The notes below the pieces were generated by a model that saw nothing but the letters and a program-made list of their open reading frames with translations, was not told the DNA's origin and did not search any database. This document shows, in pieces, positions 62,994 to 64,000 of a stretch of DNA of 64,000 nt. Both the position numbers and the translations under genes were made by a program. Source of the stretch: Spirochaetales bacterium Spiro_02. GTDB taxonomy: Bacteria > Spirochaetota > Spirochaetia > Sphaerochaetales > Sphaerochaetaceae. Positions within the stretch are counted from its first letter, which is position 1. The number at the start of each line of letters is the position of its first letter. The DNA is taken from contig LVBD01000035.1 in the NCBI GenBank assembly GCA_001604275.1, positions 1 to 64,000 on the forward strand. The letters run 5' to 3'.

Positions 62994-63944
62994 ATGGAGA
63001 ATCATATTTTTTCACAAATCGAACAGGGACCGGTCACCCTCTTTACCTATACGGAAGGGCCCCATGCGGGAGAAACGTTTCAACCAGAGACGGGGTTCGA
63101 CATTCCCGCGCTTCCGGCTCTGTTCGACTATCATGGGACGCAGGCGTTCGGCGAACAGCTTGCCTTGCAGAAACGGATCGTCGTGTTCGGATGCGGGCAC
63201 GTCGGTGCGGCGTTGTATCGGTTGGCGCGGTTCGCCGATTATCCGGTGACGATGGTCGACGACCGTCCGGAGTTCGCGAACCAGGAGCGGTTTCCCGAAG
63301 CGACGGTGATCTGCCAACCGTTCGAGCAGGTGTTCACCCCCGGACGGTTCGGTTCCCAGGACTGTCTGGTAATCCTTACCCGAGGGCATTCGTTCGATGC
63401 ATACTGCCTGGAGCAGTCGCTCAAGGAGCCGCACGCCTACATCGGCATGATCGGTAGCGGCACGAAGGTGGCCGCTACCCGCAAGAAGTTGCTGGATACA
63501 GGTATCGACAAGGCTCTGCTCGACAGCGTATACGCCCCGATCGGGCTACCCATCGGCGCGAACACGCCACAGGAGATCGCCATTTCGATCATCGCCCAGA
63601 TCATGCAGGCTACCGGCAAGGGCAAGCACGTGGGAGAATGCCCCGTAGAGGTGTTCAAAGCGATCGAAGAACGGTCCGAACCGGGGGTCGAGGTCGTCAT
63701 CGTCGAACGCAGCGGTTCGGCCCCCCGATCGACGGGAAGCCGGATGTTCGTCACCTCGCGCACATTGGAAGGAACGGTCGGTGGCGGTGCGATAGAATCG
63801 CAAGCGATCGACTATGCCCGCCAGATGCTTCGGGATGGGTCGGGAGCCTGCACGAAGCATTATTCGCTGACCAACAGTGGCGCACAGAGCATCGGCATGA
63901 TCTGCGGGGGAGCCGTGACGCTGTTGTTCATTCCGCGAAAGTGA
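62994..63944 (+). CDS. xdhC: XdhC/CoxI-family Mo-hydroxylase maturation factor, inverted domain order
   Basis: 316 residues. The Rossmann (XdhC_C) domain is N-terminal: KRIVVFGCGHVGAALYRLARFADYPVTMVDDRPEF, AYIGMIGSGTKVAATR and APIGLPIGANTPQEIAISIIAQI. The CoxI/XdhC_N-like domain is C-terminal: ERSGSAPRSTGSRMFV and GTVGGGAIESQAIDYA. In XdhC of many bacteria the order is reversed. XdhC binds and sulfurates the Mo cofactor and hands it to the hydroxylase. GAGGAG precedes ATG 62994. Confidence 0.88.
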   Translation: MENHIFSQIEQGPVTLFTYTEGPHAGETFQPETGFDIPALPALFDYHGTQAFGEQLALQKRIVVFGCGHVGAALYRLARFADYPVTMVDDRPEFANQERFPEATVICQPFEQVFTPGRFGSQDCLVILTRGHSFDAYCLEQSLKEPHAYIGMIGSGTKVAATRKKLLDTGIDKALLDSVYAPIGLPIGANTPQEIAISIIAQIMQATGKGKHVGECPVEVFKAIEERSEPGVEVVIVERSGSAPRSTGSRMFVTSRTLEGTVGGGAIESQAIDYARQMLRDGSGACTKHYSLTNSGAQSIGMICGGAVTLLFIPRK

Positions 63945-64000
63945 CCGTACACATGCTCAAATGGACACTCCATCACTGCGTTAAGAAAAACTGGTCTTTG

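Overview
The window looks like chromosomal DNA of a free-living or gut-type spirochaete close to Sphaerochaeta. Evidence: roughly 55% GC, several secreted binding proteins whose signal peptides end in FAQGAKE, FAQGAPE or FAAGSKE style junctions typical of that group, a type III glutamine synthetase, a class I fructose-bisphosphate aldolase and a fermentative, sugar-polymer-oriented gene set. No phage, insertion sequence or CRISPR array was seen. Genes are densely packed, with many ATGA/TGATG stop-start overlaps.

Layout. 1-3.9 kb: tRNA-Ala, then a zinc operon (Fur/Zur regulator, small Cys-containing membrane protein, ZnuA-ZnuC-ZnuB) whose promoter is flanked by two copies of TGAAAA-N3-TTTTCA. 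4-4.8 kb: phosphoglycerate mutase. 4.8-10.5 kb: two divergent transcription units, one with a Crp/Fnr-type regulator and a TauABC/SsuABC-like importer, the other with a HypB/UreG-like GTPase, a soluble ABC ATPase and a periplasmic-binding-protein-like protein without a signal peptide. I consider this the best candidate for an undescribed system. 10.7-16.8 kb: LacI regulator, PhnD-C-E-E type importer and a cytoplasmic 5'-nucleotidase. 16.8-23.7 kb: metal-dependent hydrolase, glyoxalase-like protein, HAD phosphatase, a large beta-helix lipoprotein, FBP aldolase, EamA exporter, cupin. 23.7-25.4 kb: PiT phosphate transporter and its DUF47 partner. 25.7-30.4 kb: orphan TrpX-like binding protein, alpha/beta hydrolase, KamA-family radical SAM protein, aminotransferase. 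30.6-34.2 kb: secreted pectate-lyase pair. 34.2-36.3 kb: FAH-family protein, YjbQ, glutathione peroxidase, then a 13-bp tandem repeat and a long hairpin. 36.3-42.6 kb: asnB and the argCJBD operon. 42.8-50.1 kb: GNAT, AGE epimerase, a Fbp/Afu-type ABC importer and a sugar-isomerase-like TIM barrel. 50.2-53.5 kb: DUF2721 protein and glnN (type III GS). 53.7-64 kb: FecCD-type importer with an embedded methyltransferase, followed by the selenium-dependent molybdenum hydroxylase maturation set (yqeB, yqeC, selD, DUF3343, yedF, yedE, EF2568-type cysteine desulfurase, XdhC).

How it fits together. Metal and cofactor handling is a recurring theme: zinc uptake at one end, an FecBCD-like importer plus Se/Mo cofactor maturation at the other, and a GTPase/ATPase pair with CxxC motifs in the middle. 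Nitrogen assimilation (asnB, glnN, argCJBD) is the second theme. Both asnB and glnN are preceded by a good sigma-70-type promoter followed within about 10 nt by an intrinsic terminator, which suggests a shared attenuation scheme. Functions are assigned from motifs and family memory only; no database search was possible.
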